64,000 nucleotides of DNA from Symsagittifera roscoffensis (GCF_963678635.1 NC_087071.1:30680141-30744140), one strand, 5' to 3'. Shown: positions 38,898 through 50,454, counted from the first letter of the stretch. Program-made: numbers and translations. Notes: generated by a model not told the origin, from the letters alone.

Positions 38898-41470
38898 GTA
38901 CAACGATGGCGAATTGTTGCCCATAAGAGTATCGAGCAGATTCACTACTAGCCTGATTGTGGACTTGTTGCTGCTGACAGATGGATCAAAATATCACTAT
39001 GTGTTGATAAGTGATCTCCAGAAACTGGTCGAGTACGTGCGGCACAAAGTGCACCGATTTCAATCTGAGATTTGTCGCAAATGTTTCCACACATGCGCTT
39101 CATTCGAAACTTTGAGAAGACATCAAGAACTGTGCTACCAAGACGAAGATGTCGTCATAACAATGCCCAAGCCGGGAAAAGATGACCACAAGTTCAAAAA
39201 CTTAACAGCTCGTTGGTACGTACCCAGAGTAATCTACTTTGATTTGGAGTCACTGCTCTTACCAGTATACGGACCGCAACCTGATCCGCGAAAATCTAGC
39301 ACGCAAACAATTGAAATCCATCAACCGTGCGGCTACGCGTTAGCAGTAATCGAATTTGGGAAAAAAGACCTGTTAAAGTTTGAGCTTAAAAGAGGACCGA
39401 ATGTGATGGAAGAGCTAATTAGCTCCCTTGAATCGTTAGCGAGACAAATTTACGTAGAAAAAAGGAAATATTACACTTTCACTGGTATAACAGACCAGGA
39501 ACGGGAAGATGCTACAATTTGTTGGATATGCGAGAATGATTTTTCCGACAATGATCAAGTGGTACTTGATCATTGCCATTACACCAACAAGTTTCTGGGT
39601 TGGGCACACAATGAGTGTAACGTTAATAGAAAAACAACAAATTACATTCCAGTGGTAGCTCATAATTTGTCAAATTATGATTTACACTTTATAATCAAAG
39701 CGCTGGCAAAAAGCGATTCGGAAAACACTTTTTCCGTAATACCCGCATCTGAAGAAAAATATATATCCTTGACAATCTCAGTCTACATAAAAACGTACAC
39801 GGACAAAAACGGAAAAATCAAAAAACTCTACGAAAATCTGAGATTCATCGATTCGTATAGGTTCATGCTGGCATCGTTGGCAAAACTTGTCGATAATTTG
39901 CCCAACGAAAAGTTTTTTCTGCTGGAGAACTATTTTGAAAAACTCGGCCACTCACGTGAAAAAGTCAGTCTGTTGAAACAGAAAGGGCATTACCCCTACT
40001 CATACTTCAACTCATTCGAAAAATTCCGAGAAACTCGCCTTCCCCCACGAGCAATGTGGAAAAATAGTCTAACAGGAGGGGATGTGAGTGTTTCAAGAAG
40101 CGAGTACAATCATGCCCTTAAAGTTTTCACCGAACTGAAGTGTGGCTCACTTGGTGATTACCACGACTTGTACTTGACTACAGATGTGCTATTGCTTGCT
40201 TCCGTTTTCGAAGCTTTTCGTGAAGTTTGCTATCAAACATACGGGCTGGATTGCGCCTGTTACTTCACGGCAAGTAACCTTTCCGGGGACGCCTTTCTAA
40301 AAGTTTGTAAGCCCGAACTGAAACTCTTAACGGACCGTGAACATCTAGACCTTGTGCAGCGAATGATACGAGGAGGCATGTCGTCGATTTACGCGCGCCG
40401 ATTTTACAAAGCAAACAATAAATACCTCGACGATTTTTCGCCCTCAGAACCATCAAGCTACATCCTCAATATTGATGCAAACAATTTGTACGGGGGGATA
40501 ATGAAACACTGCCCTTTGCCCTTAAACGATTTTTCAATAGTTGAAAAAAGTCTGGCAGACATACTGCTCACCAGCGAAACATCAGAATGGGGTTATATAG
40601 TTGAAGTCAATTTAACCATACCCGAAGAGCTTCACGACTTCTTTGCTGATTACCCCCTTGCCCCCTCTCGTGAAGTAGTGGACATCGGTGCAATGAGCAA
40701 CGAGCAAGTCGACATGTTGGGAAAATTGGGAATCACCACACTGCCAAAAGTGCCAAAGCTTCTACAGACCTTGCATCCTAAAGAAGGTTATGTTTTGCAC
40801 TACCTTACCCTAAAATTGTACCATGAGCTAGGAATGAAAATAACTCACCTCGGAAAAGTTCTTCAGTTCCGCCAAAGTCACTGGATGGCACCCTTTGTCG
40901 ACCTCAACACCCGCCTACGAAAAGCCGCGGTAAATAAATTCCAGGAGAACTTCTACAAGCTAATTGTTAATTCAGCTTTCGGTAAGACAATGGAGTCTAA
41001 GTTAGGAAGAAAGAAGCTGGAGATTGTAAGGAATGAGAGAGAACTTTTACAAAAAACAGCTCTGAGCACAATGAAAAGCTTTCAAATCATTGACGATCAA
41101 TTAGCCACAATTAGCTTTTCAGTAACAAAAATATTGTGGGATAAACCTATGATAGTTGGTGCGACCATCCTAGACCTCGCCAAGCGTTTCATGTTTCAGT
41201 TTCACTATCAAAAAATGAAACCAAATCTAAACTTGGAACTCCTTTACTCCGACACGGATAGTTTTATTTACGCCATAAAAACTGATGACGTTTACCGAGA
41301 CTTGGAGAAAATAAAAGCTGATTTCGACTTTTCAAATTACGATAAGGACCATTTCTTGTTCGAGGATACCAACAAGAAAGTTGTGCTGAAGTTCAAAGAC
41401 GAGACTGGTGGGAAGCCGATCAGAGAATTCATCGCCCTAAAACCGAAACTATATTCGGTCGTCCTTAATG
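38898..41470 (+). CDS. POLB: Protein-primed family B DNA polymerase, exon 2 (exonuclease and palm)
   Basis: The acceptor is tttctgttcag (ending 38897). Using numbering of the spliced protein, this exon holds Exo I D462-x-E464 (VIYFDLESL), an inserted Cys/His cluster (residues 555-587, CWIC, LDHCHYTNKF, ECN) resembling an endonuclease VII-like zinc site, Exo II N606-Y-D608 (HNLSNYDLHF) and Exo III Y772xxxD776 (DLYLTTDVLL). The polymerase motifs are A at D873 (IDANNLYGG), B at K1034 (KLIVNSAFGKT) and C D1132-T-D1134 (YSDTDSF). The exon ends at 41470 before ggtaaat, phase 1. All catalytic acids are present, suggesting an active enzyme with proofreading. Confidence 0.92.
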
Positions 41471-41799
41471 GTAAATAAAATTTAAGCCACCCTTCCACCC
41501 CCCATTCCTACCTTTTACAGAACAAAAATACCACCACCAACCTACCTACACCCCTTAATTTGTTGCATTAAACTATGGGCATTTAGCTGATTTAGGCAAC
41601 ATTATACAATGTTGCCTAAACGTTGATTTATCTGACAACATATTCCCTCTTGTTTCCTCTTTTTTAATCATAATTTAGAGTCTTCTGCTCTTTTTTGGTA
41701 AAATGAATCAAATTTTGTTCGGTATAAATTGAGTTGCTGAAGTGAAATGAAGCTATCCCCAACGTTGTAGAAAAGAATAATAATTTTGCTATTGTTTAG

Positions 41800-42317
41800 A
41801 AGGCACTCAAAAATTGAGTGCCAAAGGAATTAAACGGAGTGCACAGAGAGAACTGGTCCACCAAACCTTCAGGGACACATTATTCACTGGAAAAACAATG
41901 AGAGTATACAACTATAATATAGTTTCGAAAGGTCACACCAATATGACAGTGAAACAAAACAAACTTGCATTATCACCATTCGACTCAAAACGTTTTCTAC
42001 TTTTCGACGGAATTTCGACAGTGCCCTTTGGCCATAAAGCCGCTGAAGAAAATGCTTTTCTAGAAGACATTTACATGGACACCGAGTGGGCCAACTCATA
42101 CAATGAAACTGATAACAGTTCTCCCGATTTTACACTCCCGGATTGGGGATTTTTACAGCGGCCCTACTCAGAAGCAGAGCTGCAAGAAGAAGAAGAAGCT
42201 TCTAGTAGCCGAGTCCGTGAACGTCCCCCTATAAAAAACCCATTTATTTTATCTGAAGCTTCAGAAGAACGACCATCTAAAAAACACCGCAAAGAAAACC
42301 AAAACAATAAACATTAA
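41800..42317 (+). CDS. POLB: Protein-primed family B DNA polymerase, exon 3 (C-terminus)
   Basis: The acceptor is ttgctattgtttag (ending 41799), and the intron 41471-41799 is 329 bp. The frame is preserved across the junction, giving 1376 residues in all. The stretch KLSAKGIKRSAQRELVHQTF and, further on, KLALSPFDSKRFLLFDGIST is the conserved end of Polinton polymerases. An acidic, Glu/Ser-rich tail of about 80 residues follows with a basic end (KKHRKENQNNKH). Without the splice the polymerase would lack this conserved block, which supports the intron. Confidence 0.85.
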
Positions 42318-42392
42318 AGTCTGAAACATATATTTTCAGATGATTTTTACTCTTCGTCCTTTTTATACTTCGACTTGTATATGTTTTGGTTT

Positions 42393-42599
42393 TTACCAAT
42401 TTACAACTAATAAAATACTCGTATTGAGCTCAATCACTGTTTTAACATAAATAGCTTCAGGCAAATAAACTAGTAGACACAAACCAAGTGTTAATTCAAA
42501 CAAATGTGTGAAATCCTTAGGCTTGTTTTGAATAATAAACTTTAATAGCATGACAAATCTTTGACGAAAAGAAAGAAAGCCAGGAAATGATATCCACAT
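42393..42599 (-). CDS. Possible small Polinton gene next to the right TIR (68 aa)
   Basis: The first ATG complement is at 42597-42599. The product (FPGFLSFRQRFVMLLKFIIQ, then LFELTLGLCLLVYLPEAIYV) is hydrophobic with two possible membrane helices and a natural residue mix. It is convergent with the polymerase and ends 75 bp from it. It may be a real gene or a chance frame. The E2 counterpart is outside the window, so conservation cannot be tested here. Confidence 0.35.
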   Translation of the reverse strand: MWISFPGFLSFRQRFVMLLKFIIQNKPKDFTHLFELTLGLCLLVYLPEAIYVKTVIELNTSILLVVNW

Positions 42600-42679
42600 G
42601 AAACTAGGACGAAAAAAGAAAAGTTCAGGAATTAGCACGATTAATTTTAATTATCGCGGGAAAAGGGACCGCTTTCAAA

Positions 42680-42911
42680 GGAATTAGAAGGAATTATTGT
42701 ATCGCGTCCCGGTTGTTGAGCTCAGCTTAACAAGATCCTAAGGAGGGGGTCTTTTACTTTAGGGGTGGGAACTTGCGATCATTTACAAAATCCTAGGATA
42801 GGGGTCCTCCAAAAAATTAAGGACCCCTTTCCTAGGATTTTGCTTTACGTGAGGACCCCCCCCTTAGGAAGGACCCCCCCCTTAGGATCCGGGACACGAT
42901 ACAATACTACT
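42680..42911 (-). repeat. E1 right terminal inverted repeat (self-complementary)
   Basis: Reverse complement of 24610-24842 with some 15-20% divergence in the inner half and near identity in the outer half. Like the left end it is bounded by a short inverted repeat (ttgtatcgcgtccc near 42696 and gggacacgatacaa ending 42904), with one mismatch, and contains internal complementary segments. The element ends ...CAATACTACT at 42911. Confidence 0.9.
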
Positions 42912-42917
42912 CCACCC
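42912..42917. repeat. Target-site duplication, right (CCACCC)
   Basis: Identical to 24604-24609 on the other side of E1, which confirms the exact element borders. Confidence 0.92.
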
Positions 42918-44317
42918 TAATCAACGAACATAATAACATTAGGAAAAATAAAAACTCATCTGAACATCTTAATTCTCTAATACTGGTACCAGAAACGAAA
43001 CACTTTTTATGTGGTAATTTTTTATATTATTACAATTCAAAGTTTATGAAGAGAATTATCTCAGAAGAAATCTCATAAAAAACAAATTTAGATTTTTTTA
43101 GACATGCTTTCCGGGTATGATGAAAATAAAGAAACACCAAAAACTACTCAGTTCACTCAGCAGTTAAACTAACAAACGGCGGGGGAAATCAAAAACTTTT
43201 GGATTGCGGAGAAACCTTAGCGTCCAGAAAGTGTCATAGCCTCGAAAGTTCAAAAATTAATAGGAAAACACTCTAGGACTTTAGAAAATAGTTCTGCAAT
43301 GGTTTTTTGTGAAAAAGTTATATCGTTTTGTTCCAGTATATCAAAAACAACCAAAAGCTAAAAAAACATAAACTGCGGATAGATAACAAACTTAAAAAAT
43401 CTGCCGCTGAGAAAAGGGCCTGAAATAATTGAATAATTGTAGTGGCAAAACTGAAAAAACGAAAATGCATGAAAAACTGTGTAAACTCTGTGAAAACCTT
43501 ATTTAAAAGGAAAAAAATATATTTATTTGAACAAAGTTAGAAAAGTCAGTCAGCTGAGGCAGAAAATAATTTTTTTTTCGACATTTCAGACGAAATTAAA
43601 AGGGAAGAAGAAACTATATTTGTATATCATTGAACATCATTAGTGAAATTGTGTAGTTACAAAAAAAATGAGAACATTTAGCTGGAATTTTTAAGGATAG
43701 GTTGCCATCTCTGGAACAGTATTTGCATTCAATCTGTCAGATACCCATTAGCCAAGTATTATAATTGATCAAAAGAAAAATAGCCTAGCATTTTAGAGCT
43801 TCGAAATACTAATTTTTGAAAAAACTAAATGGGTTATTGCACCAGTTTGAGCAACATTGTTCAAAGATTGCTTCGATTTTGCCATATTCCGAGATTGCCT
43901 TTAAATTACCTAATTGATTCCAGTCTAAGAAGAAAGTATTCAGGCAGATCCTTGAGTAGCTCTAATGTCAAAGAAAAAAAAAGCTCATGGAAACACTTAT
44001 ATACAACCGCATGATTTCATGTTTTACAAAAACTTGATTTTAAAAAAAAAACCAATTTGGATTTCCGCCATGTCGTGGAGCAGCTGATGCAATTATTTTG
44101 CTGATTAAAATATAAGACACGACTTTCACAATCAAGCAAAATTTCACAATGCACAATCATAGAATTGAAAAAAGCATGCATTAGAACAAATATTTTACTC
44201 TTGTTGAAAAAATGCGAATCGGATGGACTCAGAGGACCAAGTGATCATGTATAAAGGTTATACTTGAGACATATGAAGCAGTATTTAGCCATTTAACATG
44301 CAAACTAAAACCTAAAA
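42918..44317. other. Non-coding region right of E1
   Basis: AT-rich DNA with no supported gene. It is the presumed continuation of the host intron interrupted by E1. Open frames here are short and of low complexity. Confidence 0.5.
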
Positions 44318-44755
44318 GAAGTTCGCTACGGTGTTTCTCAAGGATCTGTTCTTGGTCCACTGCATGTCATAATTTTCATTGAAGATATAGACTCAAGCCA
44401 GGAAAACACAAAACTTATACTGTACGCAGACGACACTGTAATTAGGACAAGTACAAAATGAAAAAAAAACTGTGCATGCCGAGCACCGGTCATATTGGCA
44501 GCAGATTGGTTCAATTAAAACAAGCTTGTGCTTAATGCAGAAAAGACAAAACATTTAATTTTTAAGCAACAGAAGTTTTTCCGATGACTTGGAAATCATG
44601 TAGATGAACAGCTATGTTTCAACATTTTGTACATTATGGCGTTTTGGCTTAAGCATCCACATGAAAGACCAAAATAGCTATTCTAGATTAAAAAAATACA
44701 GCGCTTGTTCGGAATTGTTACAAGAGCACGTAAATTCCTACCAATCCAAAAATAA
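44318..44755 (+). pseudogene. Non-LTR retrotransposon (LINE) reverse transcriptase fragment
   Basis: Translating 44318-44460 gives EVRYGVSQGSVLGPLHVIIF and then KLILYADDTVIRTSTK, matching the GVPQGSVLGPL and YADD motifs of LINE reverse transcriptases. Further on NKLVLNAEKTKHLIFKQQ (44519-44575) and KKIQRLFGIVTRARKFLPIQ (44686-44750) continue the typical post-YADD region. Stops and frameshifts lie between these pieces, and the left part of the gene is missing or unrecognisable. Confidence 0.75.
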
Positions 44756-45549
44756 AGGTTGATAAACGTTTTTTTTTGCGAAGCAGCTAAAATTGTTCAA
44801 AAAGACCATACTTTCTGAGAGTCGCTGTTTATCAGAAAATCTACTAACAAGAGTACACAAAAATTCAAATCAGTGAGTTTTTGATAGGCTAATATAATTC
44901 ATGAAAATATTAACAATTTTTCTTCCTACGAAGAAATTTTTGTTCAGTCAGAATTGTTTAGACTGCTAAATCGTGGATAAAAAAGACTTTTCAAGGAATA
45001 TTTTTAATTTTTAAAACAGAATCCATGGTTTTTTGTCTCTTTTCTCATAAATTTTCTTTGTCGAAACCACTGTTTTTTTTCATCGAAAAGCATTATAGAT
45101 TGAAAACTAAGTACTCACATGGTTCAAATTAAAACAATGAGAATTTAATTCTCATCCAGTATCAAAAACTTACTAATACAATTTTCGATTTTCGCTCTGA
45201 GACATCTGTCAAAGGACCTGTAGGTCAAATGGTGCTTTCCTAGGCAAAACATTTCAAGGAGTGGTTTGTAGTTTTATTAACAACCAACAATGGATTTTCC
45301 CCGAAACAATTTAATATCATTATAATTGGATAACAATTTTTTAAAATAATTTCAGCTAAAACTAATGCGATATTTTCTAAAGGACAGGATCTAACTTGAA
45401 TCAATTGGAAAACAGAATATCCTATTTATGATAAAAATTTTGAAAGTTTCAATGTCTTTTTTCGACATTGATAATGTATTCGTCAACAGTAGTGCAAAAG
45501 CAGCAGATTTTTTTTAAAAGGAACCAAAACGAGGCCAAACTCTGCACTA
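44756..45549. other. Non-coding region
   Basis: AT-rich sequence between the LINE fragment and the next inserted element. No feature is recognised. A possible LINE 3' remnant is not distinguishable. Confidence 0.4.
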
Positions 45550-46482
45550 CCCGTGTTGACCTCCATAGACGAAAAATGCTAATCATACAAATCCATAAAC
45601 TAAGTCTATTAAAAAATACTAGTTACACAAATTTCATACATTTTGCTAAAACGGGGTCATTGAATTTTCGAACAACTTTTCTCTTGTTTTGGAATAATTT
45701 TCGGTGTATCGTACTAAATAAAGAAGAAAAACTTTTTGTCAAAAAAAAACGTTAATGATACAATATATGGAAAATTTATGACTAGCATTTTTTTGATGGC
45801 GACGACAAAAATTTTTCAAAGTGTTTTTGAAATTGCTCTCAAAAATTTTTTTTTGTGTTTTTGGCCGAAAATTGATTTTCACACTCAAACAAACATCTTA
45901 AAAAAGTTTGCATGCAAAATTTAATTTTTTGTGTGTATGACGTAGTCCTGGTGATACTAATATTTTATTTTTTTTCTTTTCTCTTCATAAATTTTCCAAA
46001 AACGCTTAAAACTCCTCTTTCTTTGGTATGAAAGGTTTTTCTATGCCTTGATCAATGTCTGTTAATTTAAAAGCTAAAATTTTAGAAATAATCATCTATG
46101 AAAATGTTTGCCAAAATTTAAAAGCTCGTTATTTTCGTTATATTATTTGTGTGAGACAGAATTAAAACTTTTCAGGCTGTTTTCAGTACATTTTTAATGC
46201 GAGACGGCCAAACCTTTGGTTACTTCGTTTGAGTAACCAAGGTTTATGTCATTTGTGTTCGGTTAGGAACAAAACCAAAAAAGTTTGAGAAACTAAAATG
46301 TAGAAAAATCAATTTTTTTGGTTTATGGAAAAATGCTAGTCATACAATTTCCATATATGAAAAAATACTAATCATAGACCTTTTATGCAATTTTCTGTAC
46401 TTATGGAATTGCATGAAAAGTGTATGATTAGCATTTTTCCATATATGAAATTTGTATGACTAGCGTTTTTGATCAACCCGGG
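45550..46482 (+). mobile_element. Nonautonomous DNA element, CCCGGGTTGA family, copy 1
   Basis: A 933-bp segment begins CCCGTGTTGACC and ends GATCAACCCGGG, flanked on both sides by TA. Its interior matches the reverse complement of 47394-48336 at several places (for example gaaataatcatctatgaaaa and tttgcatgcaaaatttaatt). The right 150 bp carry further inverted repeats of the motif atgctagtcatacaattt. No transposase is encoded. It resembles a MITE. The superfamily is not clear to me. Confidence 0.65.
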
Positions 46483-47155
46483 TATATAGGCGCATAATTT
46501 TGTGTCTATAATTCCCTGGATTCCTGAGACAAGTCTTTAAACATGTTAAGACTTTGTCGGAACGATCAAAGAAAATGAAGAACAAAAGAAGAACAAAAGC
46601 AGCGTCCTTGTTGCGTAATCCGCTTACATTTCCTAAAAGCACAGTTTGGCCTCGTAATGAGTCGGGTTAAATTTTTACCCATCTTAGTCGAGCTGTCTTT
46701 TTTCACTAGGCATCAGCAGTTTGTTTAGAGGTTATTTATTCTCTTCGTTTGATTCAAACTTGAAAACAAGTGCTCCCTCTGCGACATGAGCAAATCATTT
46801 GTATCTTGCAATCTCCGCCAAGCAAGATTCAATTGGACAACACGTAACCATCTAGGATCTGCTGGTCTGAAAAGGCCATTGCTTCACAGTTTTATGCATG
46901 TTGAGCTACACAATTGAATCAGAAAAATTATTTGATTTTGAATGGACTTTTGAATCAAAAACTCAACTTGTGAGTTTCTAAGCACTGTCTTTTTACTTCA
47001 GTTAGTCTGTATGTATTAGTTCCCTAGGGGCGATTAGTTAGATCGCGAACTTTGTCGAACGTTTTATTTTAAGTTGATCAAATTGTTTTCTGAGCTTTCC
47101 ACAATCTTAATGAAGACCATATTTCGACCAAATATTCGGCGCCGGGTCGAGAGCT
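46483..47155. other. Non-coding region between two related elements
   Basis: No gene or repeat that I can name. Composition is slightly less AT-rich than the flanks. Confidence 0.4.
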
Positions 47156-47370
47156 TGCTAAAAAAACTCAACGGTTTCAACGGTTTGAGCGGTTTTAACA
47201 AGATTTCAGAGGTTTGAGAGGTTTGGGCGTTTTTTTTGGAAAAACTGCTCAAACCGCTCAAATCTTGCTTTAAAAAACCGCTCAAAAGCCGCTCATTTCT
47301 TGCGGCTGTTTTTGAACGGTTTTCACGCAAGATTTAAGCGGTTTTTAAGGTTTAAGCAGTAAAACCATCA
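47156..47370. repeat. Short inverted and direct repeats around the word aaccgctcaaa
   Basis: The words aacggtttgagcggttt, gctcaaaccgctcaaatctt, aaaaccgctcaaaagccgct and agatttaagcggtttttaag occur within 215 bp in both orientations. Related words return near 48560-48640. The pattern suggests a degenerate satellite or a small palindromic element. Confidence 0.55.
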
Positions 47371-47393
47371 AAAGGCCTGGAAAAGGCAATGTG

Positions 47394-48336
47394 CCCAGGT
47401 TGACCAAAAATGCTTGTCATAAAATTTTCATATGTGAAAACGCTTATCATACAATTTCGTACAATTCCATTGGTACAGAAAAAGTTAAGAACACTCTAAG
47501 ATATGAATTTTTTATTCGGGGAAATTGTAGGACAAGCATTTTTTCATAAACCAAAAATTTGATTTCTTTAAAATTTTATTTCTTAAAATTTTTGGGATGT
47601 GTTTTTGACCAAACACAAGTGACTAAAGCCATGGTTTACTCAAAACTAGAGTCACCAAAGGATTGAGCGTCTGGCACTCACAATGCATTGGAAACGACCT
47701 GAATTGTGTAACAGTTTTCTTCAAAAATCATATACTGAAAGCATCGAATTTTGAAATTTTGGCAAACATTTTCAAAGATGATTATTTCTAAAATTAGAAT
47801 TTCCAAATCATCAGAAATTGATCAAGGCATATATGAACATGCCATACAAAGTTTATAGCCTGTTTGGAAAAATTTTTACCAGAGAAACGGAAAAAAAATC
47901 CAATTTTTGTGTATCCAGGACTGCGTTATGCAGGCAAAAAAAATTAAATTTGCATGCAACGTTTTTTTTCTGGAAAATGTTTCAGTACAAAATTCGGTTT
48001 GCGGTTGAAAAAAAGTTGGGGCAATTTCAATTTTACTTGGAAATTTTTGTGGTTGCCATCAAAAAAAGGCTAGTCATACAATTTTCATATATAAAAATTG
48101 CATGATAACTATTTTTTTCCAAGAAAGAAACATAGTCTTTTTTCATCACCAGACTGTTTCATTTGGTTCAAATAGCCGCCAAAACTAGTTCGAATCTTTT
48201 TTCAATATTTCGAAATTGTATAGAAATTGTCTGATTAGCTTTTCCCATACTGTTGATGTATGCAGTTGTATGATAAGCATTTTCGGTGTAGGCAATTATA
48301 AGATAAGCATTTTCGGTTTATGGATGTCAACCCGGG
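47394..48336 (-). mobile_element. Nonautonomous DNA element, CCCGGGTTGA family, copy 2
   Basis: A 943-bp segment begins CCCAGGTTGACC and ends GTCAACCCGGG, flanked on both sides by TG. It is homologous to copy 1 (45550-46482) but lies in the opposite orientation. Shared internal words include gcatgcaa, the region around tccaggactgcgt and gcaaacattttcaaagatga. It has no coding capacity. Confidence 0.65.
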
Positions 48337-48369
48337 TGACACTACCTAGTTCGAGGTTGTGGTTTTATG

Positions 48370-48556
48370 ATCAGAATGTCGCGAGCAAAATTTGGTATTT
48401 CCAGACTGTGGCGACCGAAATTGTTTATTTTCAGACCGCCGCGAATAATGTTTGGTTTTTCCAGATTTTGCGGACTATGTCCGCGACTGGCGGGACCGAA
48501 GGAAAGTTAACTGCGACCGGCGCGACCAAAGGAAAGTTAATCGCGACCGTTTTTTG
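48370..48556. repeat. GC-rich minisatellite-like repeats
   Basis: About three copies of a 35-bp word of the type tttccagactgtggcgaccgaaattg are followed by two to three copies of a 28-bp word gcgaccggcgcgaccaaaggaaagttaa, in an otherwise AT-rich region. No coding function is apparent. Confidence 0.6.
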
Positions 48557-50020
48557 AGCATTTTTTTTTGATAAACCGCTCATTATAAAGCTAGATTTTT
48601 AGCGCAATCGTCTATAAAAAGCCGTTTAGACCGCTCAAATTTTGCTTCAGTTAAAGTATAAAATCTTGACTCGGGAGGCCAAAAAGCATACTTTAGGCAA
48701 TTTTTGGAAAATTTGACGTGGAAACGGTTTGAAAAAGCTCGTGGTTGTACTAAGTGCATGAGAAAAAGCAATGGCTTTTTTTGAAAAATTTTTGCTGTTG
48801 TTGAAAGCTGTAGAAGATAGAGATTGAAGAAAAACTTAGAAAATAATTTTGGTTAGAAATTTTCATGCGTCTCTGATTGCAGTATTTTGAGTGTAATTTT
48901 TGGTTTAAGTTTTTCATCAAGGCTACCTGTGTACTGTTCTTGACTCCTTTCTCAATTATGAGGTCAAAATAAGCTCTAAGCATAAAAACAGCCTATCAGA
49001 TAACAATTTTTTTTTCAATTTGTACGCTGAGTTAGGGGTATTTTTAGATGCTGAAAAAATGATTCTTAGTCTATGTAATTTAATCCATAACATTTTCAAG
49101 CTGTTCAGGACGTGAATATGCGCCCTCAGTTCTGCTTTCTTTGATCAGATGTGTTTTGATCTGGTATTCGTTGTTTAATTTTGATTTTCTTCAATTCGGA
49201 ACTTACATTTTTTCCCTGTAATAATGTGGTTAGTTTGGTACTAAACTTGATTAAAATCCAAAATTGATTGATCCACAAAACAAAGCATTAAAATTACTCC
49301 ATTTTTGTCAGTTGATATAAGCGTCTCTGAAGTTTTTGAATTCTTTAAACTGAGTTTTTTCCAGTAAAATAAGATTGGCCATCGTTAAATTGGGTTAAAG
49401 ATACCATTTTAAAAAATGAGATCATTTTACGGCGTTTTTAATAAGAATAACGGCAAACCTCATTTTTTCAATGTGAATAAACCAAAGTTTTGTAAGGTTA
49501 TACGGTTTCTTCAACCCGTTTCATTTTTTCGAAAGAGTTCGCGAGAAATTTGGTGATGTATTTTTAGTGTCGCCCATTAAAGTATAAAGTTGCATCTCGC
49601 TAAATGAGATACAAAATTTGCGTACTTGCTGTTATATTCCGGATCAAAATGTGCAATATTTGGTTCTCTGATGTAGGGGGCTCACTGTCTATCCGATTTC
49701 AAGCTTTTTTTGTTCTAAAAACATCAGTCAAATATGTGCTCCAAATAATGTGCTCAGAAAACGTTGTGATTTCGCACAAGGAACAATATAAGTTTTTTAA
49801 TCATAAAATTTGTGTTGTGATTGAAACAAATTTTATCTCACCAACCCCCTTCCCCCTCCTTCCTCTCCTCCCCGGCGCTGTACAATTATATAAGGATATA
49901 TGGACTAAAAGATGAACATATTTAACATTCACGCGCAACATAAAATAAAACATTTTGACTTATCGGTCAAAAAAATACCTAGAATGCATGCGCTGGAATT
50001 AGCTCTATCTCAGCCAGAGA

Positions 50021-50305
50021 CAATTCAGCCAATAATAGTGACCGCCGCAGAACGTATTGCGAGCTTGCCAACAGAGGGTAAGACTTAATACGAAACTTAG
50101 AGCCGCTTATCACCGCGAAGCGCGCGTAGCGCGCCCACCGGCGACCTTAAACCGAGAAATAACTCCAATTCCGATATTGTTTCCTTCGAATCTAGCAGTT
50201 TGTAAAACTGGCTGAATTGTCTCAGGCTGAATTGTCTGTATATTTTTGGCTGAATTGTCTGAATTTCAAATTGGCTGAATTGTCTTTGGCCGAATTGTTT
50301 GTGCG
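50021..50305. repeat. Repeat region with GGCTGAATTGTCT motif
   Basis: The word ggctgaattgtct (or a close variant) occurs five times between 50210 and 50305, and its reverse complement agacaattcagcc at 50021. The ends in opposite orientation suggest a small inverted-repeat element with amplified termini. Confidence 0.55.
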
Positions 50306-50454
50306 CTCTTTGCATCGCTCGATTCCATTTTGATCTTTATTGCATCATGATCATAAAAAAAAATTAAAAACAAATATATTTTTGAATCACAATCAATCAC
50401 GATAAAAAAATTTTTCTGTTGAGACAATGCAAAGTGAAAGTTTCTCAGTTGTTT

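Larger units (their letters stand above)
24610..42911 (+). mobile_element. Polinton/Maverick element E1, complete (18302 bp)
   Basis: The element begins AGTAGTATTG and ends CAATACTACT. It has terminal inverted repeats of about 232 bp and a perfect 6-bp target duplication. It encodes the hallmark Polinton set: protein-primed family B DNA polymerase, retroviral-type integrase, A32-like packaging ATPase, adenain-like protease, double jelly-roll major capsid, penton-like minor capsid and a core/pX-like protein, plus a series of accessory genes. None of the recognisable genes shows an internal stop, and the polymerase needs only two GT-AG introns to be open over 1376 codons. Length and gene order (rightward structural block, polymerase at the other end) fit known animal Polintons. 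It may be a recent or still competent copy. It sits in non-coding DNA between candidate host exons 3 and 4. Confidence 0.95.

Noticed and set aside
45468-45924. Open frames of 95 and 62 codons at the left end of the CCCGGGTTGA element
   Set aside because: They run across the element border and differ from the homologous copy at 47394-48336, so they are not conserved coding sequence.
50021-50305. CRISPR-like array (repeated ggctgaattgtct)
   Set aside because: Spacing is irregular, the repeat is 13 bp and the context is eukaryotic. It is a simple repeat or MITE-end cluster.
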